Positions 50,907 through 59,703 of a stretch of 64,000 bases of DNA are shown one piece after another. Position 1 is the first letter of the stretch, and every line of letters begins with the position of its first letter. Position numbers and translations under genes: made by a program. The notes under the pieces are model-generated. The model made no database searches. It was given only the letters and a program-made list of their open reading frames with translations, and had not been told where the DNA came from. This DNA comes from Acidobacteriota bacterium. GTDB taxonomy: Bacteria > Acidobacteriota > Terriglobia > Terriglobales > Acidobacteriaceae. The stretch spans positions 1 to 64,000 of the forward strand of contig JAJZVX010000008.1 in NCBI GenBank assembly GCA_021846985.1, given 5' to 3'.

Positions 50907-50925
50907 GAGTTCGCAGTTCGCAGTT
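50907..50925 (+). repeat. Left arm of an inverted repeat upstream of aroC
   Basis: GAGTTCGCAGTTCGCAGTT contains a direct repeat of GTTCGCA. Its reverse complement recurs at 51093-51111 with two changes. The arms lie about 168 bp apart, in the gap between divergent aroC and the EVE gene. Confidence 0.75.
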
Positions 50926-51092
50926 GTCTGACAACGGGCGGTGCTCCCAGGCCGATCTTAGAGGCTTCGTCGGAGTTACTCGGACCAAAATCCGCTGATT
51001 CAGATGGCATCACGGGGTTGCTGTTGTATTCTGCGTGCACGGCTATTCGGCCCCCCCTTGTTCCCCTGCCCCAAAGCCGGACGCCGAACCGA

Positions 51093-51111
51093 AACTGCGA
51101 ACTGCGAGCTG
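51093..51111 (-). repeat. Right arm of the inverted repeat next to the EVE gene
   Basis: AACTGCGAACTGCGAGCTG matches the reverse complement of 50907-50925 at 17 of 19 positions and ends 8 bp before the EVE start codon. The pair could be the ends of a small non-autonomous element. Confidence 0.75.
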
Positions 51112-51118
51112 AAATGCC

Positions 51119-51538
51119 ATGGCATACTTCCTCTTCAAGACCGAACCCGCGGCCTACTCCTTCGACGACTTCCTCCGCGACCGCGAAACCATATGGGACG
51201 GCGTGGCCAATCCCGCCGCCGTCAAGCACCTGCGCGAAATGAAGCCCGGCGCCAAGTGGATCTTCTACCACACCGGCGACCAACGCATCGCCGTCGGCAC
51301 CGGCACGGTCCTCAGCGTCGACGCCACCGACCCCAAAGTCCCCATCGTCCGCGTCAAGGTTGGCAAGCGCCTCAAAAACCCCAAAAACCTCGCCCAGATC
51401 AAAGCTGAACCGCTCTTCGCCGGCTCCCCGCTCCTCAAAATCGGCCGCCTCTCCGTCGTCCCCCTGACCGAAGAGCAGTGGGAGTGGTTTGTGCAGGAGC
51501 GAAGCCGCGCGGCAAGAGTTCCTTGCTTCCTTAACTAG
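51119..51538 (+). CDS. EVE domain protein
   Basis: A 139-aa single-domain EVE (PUA-like fold) protein. It starts AYFLFKTEPAAYSFDDFLRD, then has WDGVANPAAVKHLREMKPGA, IFYHTGDQRIAVGTGTV and LKNPKNLAQIKAEP. EVE proteins read modified bases in DNA or RNA and are frequent in restriction and defence loci as well as standing alone. Nothing in the immediate context points to a modification system, so the ligand is open. The ATG at 51119 lies just after the inverted-repeat arm; there is no strong ribosome binding site. Confidence 0.92.
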   Translation: MAYFLFKTEPAAYSFDDFLRDRETIWDGVANPAAVKHLREMKPGAKWIFYHTGDQRIAVGTGTVLSVDATDPKVPIVRVKVGKRLKNPKNLAQIKAEPLFAGSPLLKIGRLSVVPLTEEQWEWFVQERSRAARVPCFLN

Positions 51539-51619
51539 GCGCCGCAGTTCGCCTTTGGGGGAGCTTTCGAGGTGCACGTCAGCAGTTCCGCGATCACACT
51601 ATGGCTGCTGCACCAAAAG

Positions 51620-52615
51620 TCACTTACCGTCTTCCCCCAGCCACCGCCTGGTATGCAGCAACTGCCGCTGATCCAGCGCCCACACCTTCCCCGTCATCTC
51701 GTCCGGTCCCTTGCCTTCCCGCGCCGACTTCTCAAACTCGCCGGCCGCGGCCTGCATCTTCGCGTCCAGGTCGTCCAGAAAGTTCAACACCAGCGCCTCG
51801 GGAATCATGGGCAGCTTGGGAGAGCCGAACTCCAGCTTGCCGTGGTGGCTCAGAATCATGTGCACCACCAGAGTCTTCAGCCGCGGCGGAAATTCCGGCA
51901 GGCTGTCGATGGCCTTCTGCACCATCTCCACGCCCATCTGGATGTGCCCCAGCAGCACGCCCTCGATGGTGTAGTCGAAGCCCGTCTCCCATGTCAGTTC
52001 GCGGATCTTGCCCAGGTCGTGCAGCACCACGCCCGTCAGCAGCAGGTCGCGGTCGAGCAGCGGATAGTGCGGCGCCACGCGGTCGGCCAGCGTCAGCAGA
52101 CTCACCACGTGCTCCAGCAGTCCGCCCAGCCAGGCGTGATGCAGTTGCTTGGCCGCCGGCGCCTCGCGATACGCTTCTGCAATCGCCGCATCGGCCAGCA
52201 GCGCCGTCAGCAGCCGCTTCAGGTCGGGATTGGTGAAGCTCTCCACAAAGCCAAGCAACTGCCGCCACAGCGTGGGCACGTCATACATGGTGGCCGGCAA
52301 CATGTCGGCCTTCCCTGCTTCGCCCGCATTCGCCTTGCGCAGTTGGTCCACCTTCATCTGCACGCGGTCGTCGAATCGTGACGCGCTGCCGCGCACCTTC
52401 ACGATGTCGCCCTTTTCAAAGTCCTTGGCGATGCGCGGATCGCCCGGCTCCCACACCCGTCCTTCAAGCTGACCCGTCTTGTCGCCTAGGGTCAGACTCA
52501 GATACGGCTTGTTGGTCTTGGTGGTGCGCTGCTGCTTGGCCAGCACCAGAAAGAAGCCGTCGAACAGCTTGCCTTCATCGAAGTTGGCTACATCGGCAAT
52601 GTAAATGTCCTTCAT
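51620..52615 (-). CDS. YhaM-like 3'-5' exoribonuclease (OB + HD domains)
   Basis: A 331-aa protein. Its N-terminal OB-fold (about 1-105) begins KDIYIADVANFDEGKLFDG and has YLSLTLGDKTGQLEGRVWEP. An HD-type hydrolase domain follows (about 155-300), with HHAWLGGLLEHVV, VVLHDLGKIREL, LGHIQMG and ILSHHGKLEFG supplying the metal-binding His/Asp set. This order is that of B. subtilis YhaM/CbfA, a 3'-5' exonuclease for RNA. The start ATG is at 52615; upstream codons up to 52789 are not part of the family. Confidence 0.9.
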   Translation of the reverse strand: MKDIYIADVANFDEGKLFDGFFLVLAKQQRTTKTNKPYLSLTLGDKTGQLEGRVWEPGDPRIAKDFEKGDIVKVRGSASRFDDRVQMKVDQLRKANAGEAGKADMLPATMYDVPTLWRQLLGFVESFTNPDLKRLLTALLADAAIAEAYREAPAAKQLHHAWLGGLLEHVVSLLTLADRVAPHYPLLDRDLLLTGVVLHDLGKIRELTWETGFDYTIEGVLLGHIQMGVEMVQKAIDSLPEFPPRLKTLVVHMILSHHGKLEFGSPKLPMIPEALVLNFLDDLDAKMQAAAGEFEKSAREGKGPDEMTGKVWALDQRQLLHTRRWLGEDGK

Positions 52616-52695
52616 AAGGTCAACCGCAATGCAGCGCGTCCCCCCGCTACGACGCTCAAGAATACCATGCACGCCGCCGCGGCCCGCTCCACATC

Positions 52696-54651
52696 TCAGG
52701 CGTGCGCCCGCAGCCGCTCCACAATCGCGTCCACGTCGTACACGCATCCCCCCCATACGCCGCCGCTGGCCTGCACCAGCGCGGCCCACAGGCGTGTGTC
52801 TTCGGGCAGTTGCGGATGCGGCGCCAGGTCCGGCCGCGGCTCCCGTTCCTCCAGCAGCCGCGCGCCGCCCGCCGCGCCCACCGTTTCCTCCGCGCTGCCG
52901 ATCAAATTCACCGTGCCCGTCAGCTTCGCGCGGTCGATCACGATCTCGATCCGATCGCCCTCGCGCACCTTGCCGATGGGCCCGCCAGCCAGCGCCTCCG
53001 GCGAAACGTGACCGATGCAGGCGCCCGTCGAAACCCCGCTGAACCGCGCGTCGGTCAGCACCGCCACGTGCTTGCAGTGTGGCAGTTGCTTCAGCGCCGC
53101 CGTTATCTGGTAGACCTCCTGCATCCCCGCGCCCATCGGCCCGCCGCAGATCAGCACCACCACGTCCCCCCGCGCCACCTCGCCGCTCTTGATCGCTTTG
53201 ATCGCCGCCGCTTCCGTTACAAACACGCGCGCCGGCCCCTCGTGCCGGTAAACGTTATCTTCGCCCACCAGCGACGGATCGATGGCCGTGCTCTTGATCA
53301 CCGACCCATCCGGCGCCAGGTTGCCCACTGGGAAGCACACCGTCGAGGTCAGCCCTCTTTCTTTTGCGCGCTGCGGCGTCAGAATCACGTCGTCCGCATC
53401 GATGCCGTCCAACTCCTCCAACCGCGCGCGCAACCGCAGCCGCCGCTCGCTCTGGCGCCACCAATCCAGACACGTCCCCAGCGTCTCGCCGCTCACCGTC
53501 CGCACGCTCTCATCCAGAAGACCCGCCTCGCGCAGCTTCAGCATCACCTCCGGCACGCCCCCGGCCAGAAACACCTGCACCGTGGCAAAGTTCCGCGGCC
53601 CGTTGGGCAGCGCGTCCACCAGCCGCGGTACTTGCGCGTTCACTTCGGCCCAATCCTCCACCGTGGGCCGTCGCAGCCCTGCCGCATGCGCAATTGCCGG
53701 CAGATGCAGCAGCAGATTCGTCGATCCGCCAAAGGCCGCGTGCGTCACCATGGCGTTGCGCAGCGCAGCCGCCGTCAGCACGTCATGCACGCCCAGCCCA
53801 AGTTCGAACATGCGCATCATCGCCCGCGCCGAGCGCCGCGCCGCATCCAGCCACACCGGCTGGCCCGAGGGCGCCAGCGCCGTGTGCGGCAGAGACAGCC
53901 CTAGCGCCTCGCCCACCACCTGCGAAGTGGCCGCCGTCCCCAGAAACTGACATCCGCCGCCCGGCGAAGCGCAGGCGCGGCAACCCATCTCAGCCGCGTA
54001 CTGGCGCGTAATCTGCCCCTGCGCAAAGCGCGTCCCGATGGTCTGCACCTTGCCCGCATCCTCGCCCGACTCCGGCAGCAGCGTCACTCCGCCCGGCACC
54101 AGAATCGCCGGCTTTGCGCCCGCCGCCGCCAGCGCCATCATCATCGCCGGCAATCCCTTGTCGCAGGTGGCCACGCCCACCACACCCTTGCCCGTGGGCA
54201 GCGAGCGCATCAGCCGCCGCAGCACCAGCGCCGCGTCGTTGCGAAAAGGCAGCGAGTCCATCATGCCCGTGGTCCCCTGCGTGCGCCCGTCGCAGGGATC
54301 GGTGCACGCCCCCGCAAACGGAACCGCGCGCTGCGCCTTCAGTTCCCGCGCCGCCGCGCCCACCAGCAGGCCCACCTCCCAGTGGCCGGTATGGAAGCCC
54401 AGCGCAATGGCCTCGCCGTTCTCCGCCCGCAACCCGCCATGCGTGCTCAAAATCAGAAACTCCGGATCCCCCAGACGCTCCGGAGCCCACCCCATGCCCG
54501 CGTTCTGCGTCAGCCCGAACAGATTGCCCGAGGGCTCCGTCAGCAGCATCTCGTCGGTCAGCGGCAGCGCGCCCTGCGGCCCCTGCGCATGCGTCGTCAC
54601 TTCCAGTAGTCCCGTGTCCGCTGTCTCCAGCACTGATGCAACGGAAATCAT
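52696..54651 (-). CDS. yjhG: D-xylonate dehydratase-like protein (IlvD/Edd family, YjhG/YagF type)
   Basis: A 651-aa Fe-S dehydratase. It aligns from end to end with my memory of E. coli YjhG (about 655 aa), including [79 protein letters not shown], and [18 protein letters not shown]. The three Cys in these motifs bind the cluster. It would convert D-xylonate or a related sugar acid to the 2-keto-3-deoxy form. It diverges from an MFS transporter of the sugar-acid type with only 76 bp between, so both may share one regulator. Confidence 0.92.
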   Translation of the reverse strand: MISVASVLETADTGLLEVTTHAQGPQGALPLTDEMLLTEPSGNLFGLTQNAGMGWAPERLGDPEFLILSTHGGLRAENGEAIALGFHTGHWEVGLLVGAAARELKAQRAVPFAGACTDPCDGRTQGTTGMMDSLPFRNDAALVLRRLMRSLPTGKGVVGVATCDKGLPAMMMALAAAGAKPAILVPGGVTLLPESGEDAGKVQTIGTRFAQGQITRQYAAEMGCRACASPGGGCQFLGTAATSQVVGEALGLSLPHTALAPSGQPVWLDAARRSARAMMRMFELGLGVHDVLTAAALRNAMVTHAAFGGSTNLLLHLPAIAHAAGLRRPTVEDWAEVNAQVPRLVDALPNGPRNFATVQVFLAGGVPEVMLKLREAGLLDESVRTVSGETLGTCLDWWRQSERRLRLRARLEELDGIDADDVILTPQRAKERGLTSTVCFPVGNLAPDGSVIKSTAIDPSLVGEDNVYRHEGPARVFVTEAAAIKAIKSGEVARGDVVVLICGGPMGAGMQEVYQITAALKQLPHCKHVAVLTDARFSGVSTGACIGHVSPEALAGGPIGKVREGDRIEIVIDRAKLTGTVNLIGSAEETVGAAGGARLLEEREPRPDLAPHPQLPEDTRLWAALVQASGGVWGGCVYDVDAIVERLRAHA

Positions 54652-54727
54652 GGCGTTCGAAAAAACCTTTCTGCCTGGCGCTCTGTGCAGCCGGACGCGC
54701 GCGTCAGTCAGATGCTATAACGCTTGT

Positions 54728-56020
54728 GTGCCCGCTGAACAGGTCCAGCACCAGCCCGGCGTCGAGCGCGATCTGCGCCGCCGCTGGTTCTTTCTTCTGC
54801 CCGCCGTCTTTGTCACCTATAGCCTGGCCTATCTCGACCGCACCAACTACGGTTTTGGCGCCGCCGCCGGCCTGGCGCAATCGCTCCACATCGGCAACCA
54901 GCGCGCAGCGCTGCTCGGCGCGCTCTTCTTTCTTGGCTATTTCCTGTTTCAGGTTCCCGGCGCCGCGTATGCCCAGCGCCGCAGCGCCACGCGGCTCATC
55001 GCCACCGCGCTGGCCGCCTGGGGCGCGCTCGCCTCACTCACCGGCATCCTTCGCCAGTTCTGGCTGCTCGCCTTCGACCGCTTCCTCCTCGGCGTCGCGG
55101 AAAGCTTCATCCTGCCCGCCATGCTCATCCTCCTCACGCACTGGTTCACGCGCCAGGAGCGCTCGCGCGCCAACGCCATCCTCATCCTCGGCAATCCGGT
55201 CACTGTCCTCTGGATGTCGGCCATCACCGGCTTTCTGATCCAGGCCTTCGGCTGGCAATTGGCCTTCATCCTCGAAGGCATTCCCTCTATAGCGTGGGCG
55301 TTGGTCTGGCTCCTTGTCGCGCGCGACCGCCCCGAACAGGCGCGCTGGCTCGGTCCCGCAGCCTCCCGCCGGCTCACCGCTGCCCTCTTGCACGAACAAC
55401 ACGCCCTGCCCCAGCTCGCTGGCTTCCGAGCCGCACTGCGCGCGCCCGGAGTGCTCCTGCTCTGCGTGCAATATTTCTTCTGGAGTATCGGCGTCTATGG
55501 ATTCGTGCTCTGGCTCCCGGCCATGATCCGCGCCGGTTCCGCCCGCGGCATCCAAATCGTTGGCCTGCTCAACGCCGCGCCCTTCCTGCTCGCCATCCTG
55601 CTCATGCTCGCCGTGGCCCGCCTCTCTGACCACTCTCTCGACCGCAAGCGCGCCATCGCGCCATTCCTGTTCCTCGCCGGACTGGCGCTGCTCGCCGCTT
55701 ACGCCACGGCCGCCTCCGGCTTCTGGCTTGCTTATCTCTTCCTCATCCTCGCCGGAGGCGCCATGTATGCCCCGTACGGCCCGTTCTTCGCGCTCATCCC
55801 TGAGATGCTTCCCGCCAACGTCGCCGGTCAGATCATGGCTCTCATCAATAGCTGCGGAGCCCTCGGCGGCTTCGCCGGCGTCTGGCTCGTCGGCCTCCTC
55901 CAGACCCTCACCGGCAGCGCCCGCGCCGGCTACGCCTTCATGTCCATCTGCCTGATTCTCTCCGGCCTGCTCGTCCTTCCGCTGCGGCCGGCTCCGAACG
56001 CAAACCGGGCCCGGAAGTGA
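54728..56020 (+). CDS. MFS transporter, sugar-acid (ACS/phthalate-type) family
   Basis: A 430-aa twelve-helix transporter. The first helix LPAVFVTYSLAYLDRTNYGF has the Asp-Arg-x-Asn signature of anion:cation symporters (ACS) such as GudP and ExuT. ALFFLGYFLFQVPGAAYAQR and FLLGVAESFILPAMLILLTH are usual for the second to fourth helices. It is expected to import a sugar acid with protons, fitting the divergent D-xylonate dehydratase gene. The start is GTG at 54728; the open frame runs much further upstream through the antisense of the dehydratase gene and is not coding there. Confidence 0.9.
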   Translation: MPAEQVQHQPGVERDLRRRWFFLLPAVFVTYSLAYLDRTNYGFGAAAGLAQSLHIGNQRAALLGALFFLGYFLFQVPGAAYAQRRSATRLIATALAAWGALASLTGILRQFWLLAFDRFLLGVAESFILPAMLILLTHWFTRQERSRANAILILGNPVTVLWMSAITGFLIQAFGWQLAFILEGIPSIAWALVWLLVARDRPEQARWLGPAASRRLTAALLHEQHALPQLAGFRAALRAPGVLLLCVQYFFWSIGVYGFVLWLPAMIRAGSARGIQIVGLLNAAPFLLAILLMLAVARLSDHSLDRKRAIAPFLFLAGLALLAAYATAASGFWLAYLFLILAGGAMYAPYGPFFALIPEMLPANVAGQIMALINSCGALGGFAGVWLVGLLQTLTGSARAGYAFMSICLILSGLLVLPLRPAPNANRARK

Positions 56021-56033
56021 CTCCCGGGCCCGG
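56005..56033. terminator. Hairpin at the convergent gene end (possible terminator)
   Basis: CCGGGCCCGG occurs at 56005-56014 and 56024-56033, giving a 10-bp stem with a 9-nt loop that holds the transporter's TGA. There is no T-tract, so intrinsic termination is uncertain. Confidence 0.4.
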
Positions 56034-56066
56034 CCTGCATACTTTCTCGCCTGATTCCGCTCTCCG

Positions 56067-57764
56067 CTATTTCTGCGGCGAAACCGTCGATGGTTCGTTC
56101 TCCTGTTTCTCTTTCTTGTCCTTCTTGTTTCTGTCGCTCAACCGCGTCTTGCCTTCGGTCGTCGCATTTCCCTTCTTCTTTTTGTTCAACGTATCGCCGG
56201 CCAGACCCAGCGGCGCCGACTGAACCTCGCGATCGGCCACCTCGGCCGCGCCCGGCGGCGCCGGCGCCAACTGATCGGTAGGCGGCGCCGCGACTTTCTT
56301 GTGCTTCTGCCGCTTGGCCGTCCGCGCCCGGTCGCTGAAGCGCGTCTTGCGCTCCGGCGGCGCCGCTTCCAGCGGATTCGGCGGCTCTGCCGCCGTGCGC
56401 ACCGCGCTCACCTCAGGACCAGCGCCCGCATCCTCAACCGTCCCGCTCGGCGCCTGGGGCAGCGTCCGGGTCGGCGCATGGCCAAAGCGGATCTTCTCCT
56501 TCTTGCCAGGCTTCATCGTCGCCAGATTCACAGGCTCCGCCTCTTTGTGCCGGTCCCACCAGTGGCTCTTCCGCTCCACCGTTTGTGCCGGCGCCGCCAC
56601 TGCCTCCTCAACCGCCGGCTTCTTCTTCTGCCGGTACCGGCGCGTTGTCTCGCGATACCGCGTCCGCTCCACCTTCCGCTTCTTCTTCGGCTGCGGCGGC
56701 ACGTACGCGCTATAGGCAATGCGCGAGTTCGTCTCCGCCTGCGTCGCCCCCGTGTCTACGTAGCCAGGCTTGATGTCGATAAACGCCTCGTTGCGCATCT
56801 TGTTCAGATAGGCGCGAATGGCCGGCTCCATCCGCGACATGAAGTACGCGTCTTCCACCTGCCCTTGCACCTGCTTGTAGGGAGCAGGCCCGCCCGGATC
56901 GTGCTGCACCACCTTCAGAATCACGTACCCTTGCCGCGTCCGGATCGGCTCGGTAAACTGGCCCGCCTTCAGCGCAAACGTCTTTTCCTCCAGAATCTTC
57001 GCCAGGCTGCCGCGCTGGAATTGCCCCAGATCCCCGCCCTGCGCCGCCGTTGACCCGTCGCTGAACGTCCGCGCCAGTTGCGAAAAATCCCCTCCCGCCT
57101 GCAGCTTCGATTCGATATCCCGTGCCCGCGCCTGCGCCGCCTCCAGCGCCGCCGCGTCGTTCGATTTGGTCGCGATCAGAATCTCCGCCAGGTGAACGCT
57201 CTCCGGCTGCGTGTAATCCTGCTTGTGCGCCTCGTAGTACCGCTCCACCTCGCCCGGCGTCAACTGGATATGGCTCCCTATCTCCTGCCGCATCACATCC
57301 TGCGTAATGATCGAGTTCCGGATGCTCGCCTTGAAGTCCTCAAACGAGATCCCCTGCTCCTTGGCCGCCTTCTCCAGATCCTCCATCGTCGCCAGGTTGT
57401 ACTGCTTGCGGATCTCGTTCAGCTTGCTGATCATTTCCGTATCGCCCGTGATCCCCAGTTCCTTGCCCTTGGATAGCCACAACTGCTGGTCGATCAGGTT
57501 GCGCAGAAGATCGTCGTGCGCCGCGGAGATCTGCTGCATCGTCGCCCCGTTCTTGCGCATCTCGTCGTCCATCTGCTTCATGGCGCGATCGTAGTCGGAG
57601 CGCGTGATGATCTGGTCGTTCACCCGCGCGATAATGTCTTCCACCACCGTGCCCCCATAGGGGCTTGCCGGTTGCGCTGGCTGTGTCTGCGCCGCCGCCG
57701 GTAAGGCCAGCAGCATCGCGCCCAATACCATCGCGGCGCAATTGCAAAGTTGTCTTCTACTCAT
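56067..57764 (-). CDS. SurA-like periplasmic peptidyl-prolyl isomerase with long basic tail
   Basis: A 565-aa exported protein. After a signal peptide (CNCAAMVLGAMLLALPAAAQ), a SurA-N-type chaperone domain follows (about 35-190: VEDIIARVNDQIITRSDYDR). One PpiC/parvulin domain comes next (about 195-310: HLAEILIATKSNDAA, ARTFSDGSTAAQGGDLGQF, RTRQGYVILKVV). The last 200 residues are low-complexity, Lys/Arg/Pro/Ala-rich, with three related motifs KSHWWDRHK, KTRFSDRAR and KTRLSDRNK. It probably assists folding of outer-membrane proteins. The ATG at 57764 is preferred to one at 57890, since it begins the signal peptide. It is divergent from the CtpA-type protease gene. Confidence 0.88.
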   Translation of the reverse strand: MSRRQLCNCAAMVLGAMLLALPAAAQTQPAQPASPYGGTVVEDIIARVNDQIITRSDYDRAMKQMDDEMRKNGATMQQISAAHDDLLRNLIDQQLWLSKGKELGITGDTEMISKLNEIRKQYNLATMEDLEKAAKEQGISFEDFKASIRNSIITQDVMRQEIGSHIQLTPGEVERYYEAHKQDYTQPESVHLAEILIATKSNDAAALEAAQARARDIESKLQAGGDFSQLARTFSDGSTAAQGGDLGQFQRGSLAKILEEKTFALKAGQFTEPIRTRQGYVILKVVQHDPGGPAPYKQVQGQVEDAYFMSRMEPAIRAYLNKMRNEAFIDIKPGYVDTGATQAETNSRIAYSAYVPPQPKKKRKVERTRYRETTRRYRQKKKPAVEEAVAAPAQTVERKSHWWDRHKEAEPVNLATMKPGKKEKIRFGHAPTRTLPQAPSGTVEDAGAGPEVSAVRTAAEPPNPLEAAPPERKTRFSDRARTAKRQKHKKVAAPPTDQLAPAPPGAAEVADREVQSAPLGLAGDTLNKKKKGNATTEGKTRLSDRNKKDKKEKQENEPSTVSPQK

Positions 57765-58013
57765 GGGTTTCCCTGGGGGGGACGGCCGGGTTTGCCTGGC
57801 TTGGAACATAGACGCCATTGTAAATGCACAGACAGCCGGAAAGCGACGTGCCCGCGCCTCCCACCCCGCGTTTTTCCTCCTTCGCCGCACCGCGCTACCC
57901 GATCCCGCGCGCCGGCCGTCAAATAGGGCGATGCTATACTTGGGCTTAAGATTGCCGTTGCCGGCCTTTCCCGTGCGCCTGGCCTCCCGGCGGTCCGGAG
58001 GTTCTTACATCCT

Positions 58014-59627
58014 ATGAACGCGCGCGCCCGCCGGGCCATCTTCGTCGTCACCCTCTTTTTCGCCGTCTGCGCCCTGGCCGGCTCCTTGCTCCAACGCACC
58101 GTCGGCGCCCAATCCTCTGAAGACGAAAGCCATCTCCGCGACAATCTCAAATCCTTCACCAGTGTCTACGCCCTCGTGGAGCAGAACTACGCCGAGCCCC
58201 TTAACGCCGACCGCACCGATGCCGCCATTTATGACGGCGCCATCCCCGGCATGCTCCGCGTCCTGGACCCCCACTCCAACTTCTACGACCCCAAGGCCTA
58301 CGCCCGCATGCGCGAGGACCAGCGTGGCCGCTACTACGGCATCGGCATGGTCATCCAGCAGCAGAACAACAAGACTTACGTCATCACTCCCTACGAAAAC
58401 ACGCCCTCTTTCCGGGCCGGCATCAAGCCCGGTGACGTCATTGCCGCCGTCGACGGAAAAAGCACCGACGGCATGACCTCCGATCTGGTCGCCAAGATGC
58501 TCAAAGGACCCAAGGGAACCCACGTCCACGTCACCATCGCCCGCCTGGGACAGCCCAAACCCCTCGAGTTCGACCTCATCCGCGACGAGATTCCCCACCC
58601 CTCCATCGACCTCGCCTACGAAATTCGTCCCGGCGTCGCTTACATCCACATCTCCCAGTTCCAGGAAACCACCGGCCAGGAGTTCCAGAACGCCCTCAAC
58701 AGCTTCACCAATCTCAAGGGACTCGTCCTCGACCTCCGCGGCAACCCCGGCGGCCTCCTCAGTCAGGCGGTCGATGTCTGCGATCACCTCCTCACCAAGG
58801 GCCAGACCATCGTCACCCAACGCGGACGCGCCTATCCTGACCAGAACTACGTCGCCGTTCACGGCAATGGCGGCAAATTCTTCCCCATCGTCGTCCTCGT
58901 CAACCGCAACACCGCCTCCGCCGCGGAAATCGTCTCCGGAGCCCTGCAGGACCACGACCGCGCCCTCATCGTCGGCGAAACCACCTTCGGCAAGGGGCTC
59001 GTACAGACCGTCTACAACCTCAGCAACAACAGCGGCCTCGCCCTCACCACTTACCACTACTACACGCCTTCCGGCCGCCTCATTCAACGCAACTACAGCG
59101 GCGTCTCGCTCTACGACTACTACTACAACCACGCCGGCGCACTGCCCTCCAACTCCACCAATCGCGAGGTCAAGCTCACTGACTCCGGCCGCACTGTTTA
59201 CGGCGGCGGCGGCATCACCCCCGACGAAAAAATCCCAACCCCCAAAAGCAACGACTTCCAGGACAACCTCATCTACCACTCCGCCTTCTTCCACTTCGCG
59301 GCCCACTACCTCGCCAATCGCTCCGTCGATAAAAACTTCCAGGTGGACGATGCCGTCCTCAAAGACTTCGAGCAGTTCCTCACCAGCCAGAACATCCCCT
59401 GGACCCAGGCTGACATCGACGGCGTCAAGGATTGGATCAAGGTCAGCATCAAGGAAAAGATCGTGACCAGCCAGTTCGGCCAGTTGCAGGGCCTTCGCGT
59501 CCTCGCCGACTGGGACCCCATGATCCAGAAGGCCATCACCTTCCTGCCCGAAGCCCAGTCCCTTGAAAACAACGCCCACAAGGTGCTCATGGAAAAGGCC
59601 GAGGCCCGCGACACGACCCCGCAATAG
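58014..59627 (+). CDS. S41 family carboxyl-terminal processing protease
   Basis: A 537-aa exported protease with an N-terminal signal or anchor (AIFVVTLFFAVCALAGSLL). A PDZ domain is present (about 105-180: YYGIGMVI, RAGIKPGDVIAAVDG). The tail-specific protease core has the catalytic Ser302 in RNTASAAEIVSGAL and Lys327 in GETTFGKGLVQT. These are the CtpA/Prc serine-lysine dyad. A C-terminal domain of about 150 residues is present and is found in some Acidobacteria homologues. It degrades or trims periplasmic proteins. It sits opposite the SurA-like gene, a natural pairing for envelope protein quality control. Confidence 0.94.
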   Translation: MNARARRAIFVVTLFFAVCALAGSLLQRTVGAQSSEDESHLRDNLKSFTSVYALVEQNYAEPLNADRTDAAIYDGAIPGMLRVLDPHSNFYDPKAYARMREDQRGRYYGIGMVIQQQNNKTYVITPYENTPSFRAGIKPGDVIAAVDGKSTDGMTSDLVAKMLKGPKGTHVHVTIARLGQPKPLEFDLIRDEIPHPSIDLAYEIRPGVAYIHISQFQETTGQEFQNALNSFTNLKGLVLDLRGNPGGLLSQAVDVCDHLLTKGQTIVTQRGRAYPDQNYVAVHGNGGKFFPIVVLVNRNTASAAEIVSGALQDHDRALIVGETTFGKGLVQTVYNLSNNSGLALTTYHYYTPSGRLIQRNYSGVSLYDYYYNHAGALPSNSTNREVKLTDSGRTVYGGGGITPDEKIPTPKSNDFQDNLIYHSAFFHFAAHYLANRSVDKNFQVDDAVLKDFEQFLTSQNIPWTQADIDGVKDWIKVSIKEKIVTSQFGQLQGLRVLADWDPMIQKAITFLPEAQSLENNAHKVLMEKAEARDTTPQ

Positions 59628-59650
59628 TCCGCAGCCGCTCCTGGAAGCGC

Positions 59651-59679
59651 AAAGGCCATCCCCCGCAGGGATGGCCTTT
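59651..59679. terminator. Terminator-like hairpin between convergent genes
   Basis: AAAGGCCATCCC and GGGATGGCCTTT form a perfect 12-bp stem with a 5-nt loop. It stands after the CtpA-type gene (plus) and the PLP enzyme gene (minus), so it can serve both. The T-tract is only three Ts. Confidence 0.7.
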
Positions 59680-59703
59680 GTGATCTGGAATTGGCAACCG
59701 CCT

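Noticed and set aside
54038..54727. N-terminal extension of the MFS transporter frame through the dehydratase gene
   Set aside because: These 230 codons are antisense to yjhG; the first transmembrane helix begins just after GTG 54728.
58005..59624. A 539-codon minus-strand frame opposite the CtpA-type protease
   Set aside because: Gly/Val/Asp/Glu-rich antisense shadow; the plus strand has the complete Ser-Lys protease.
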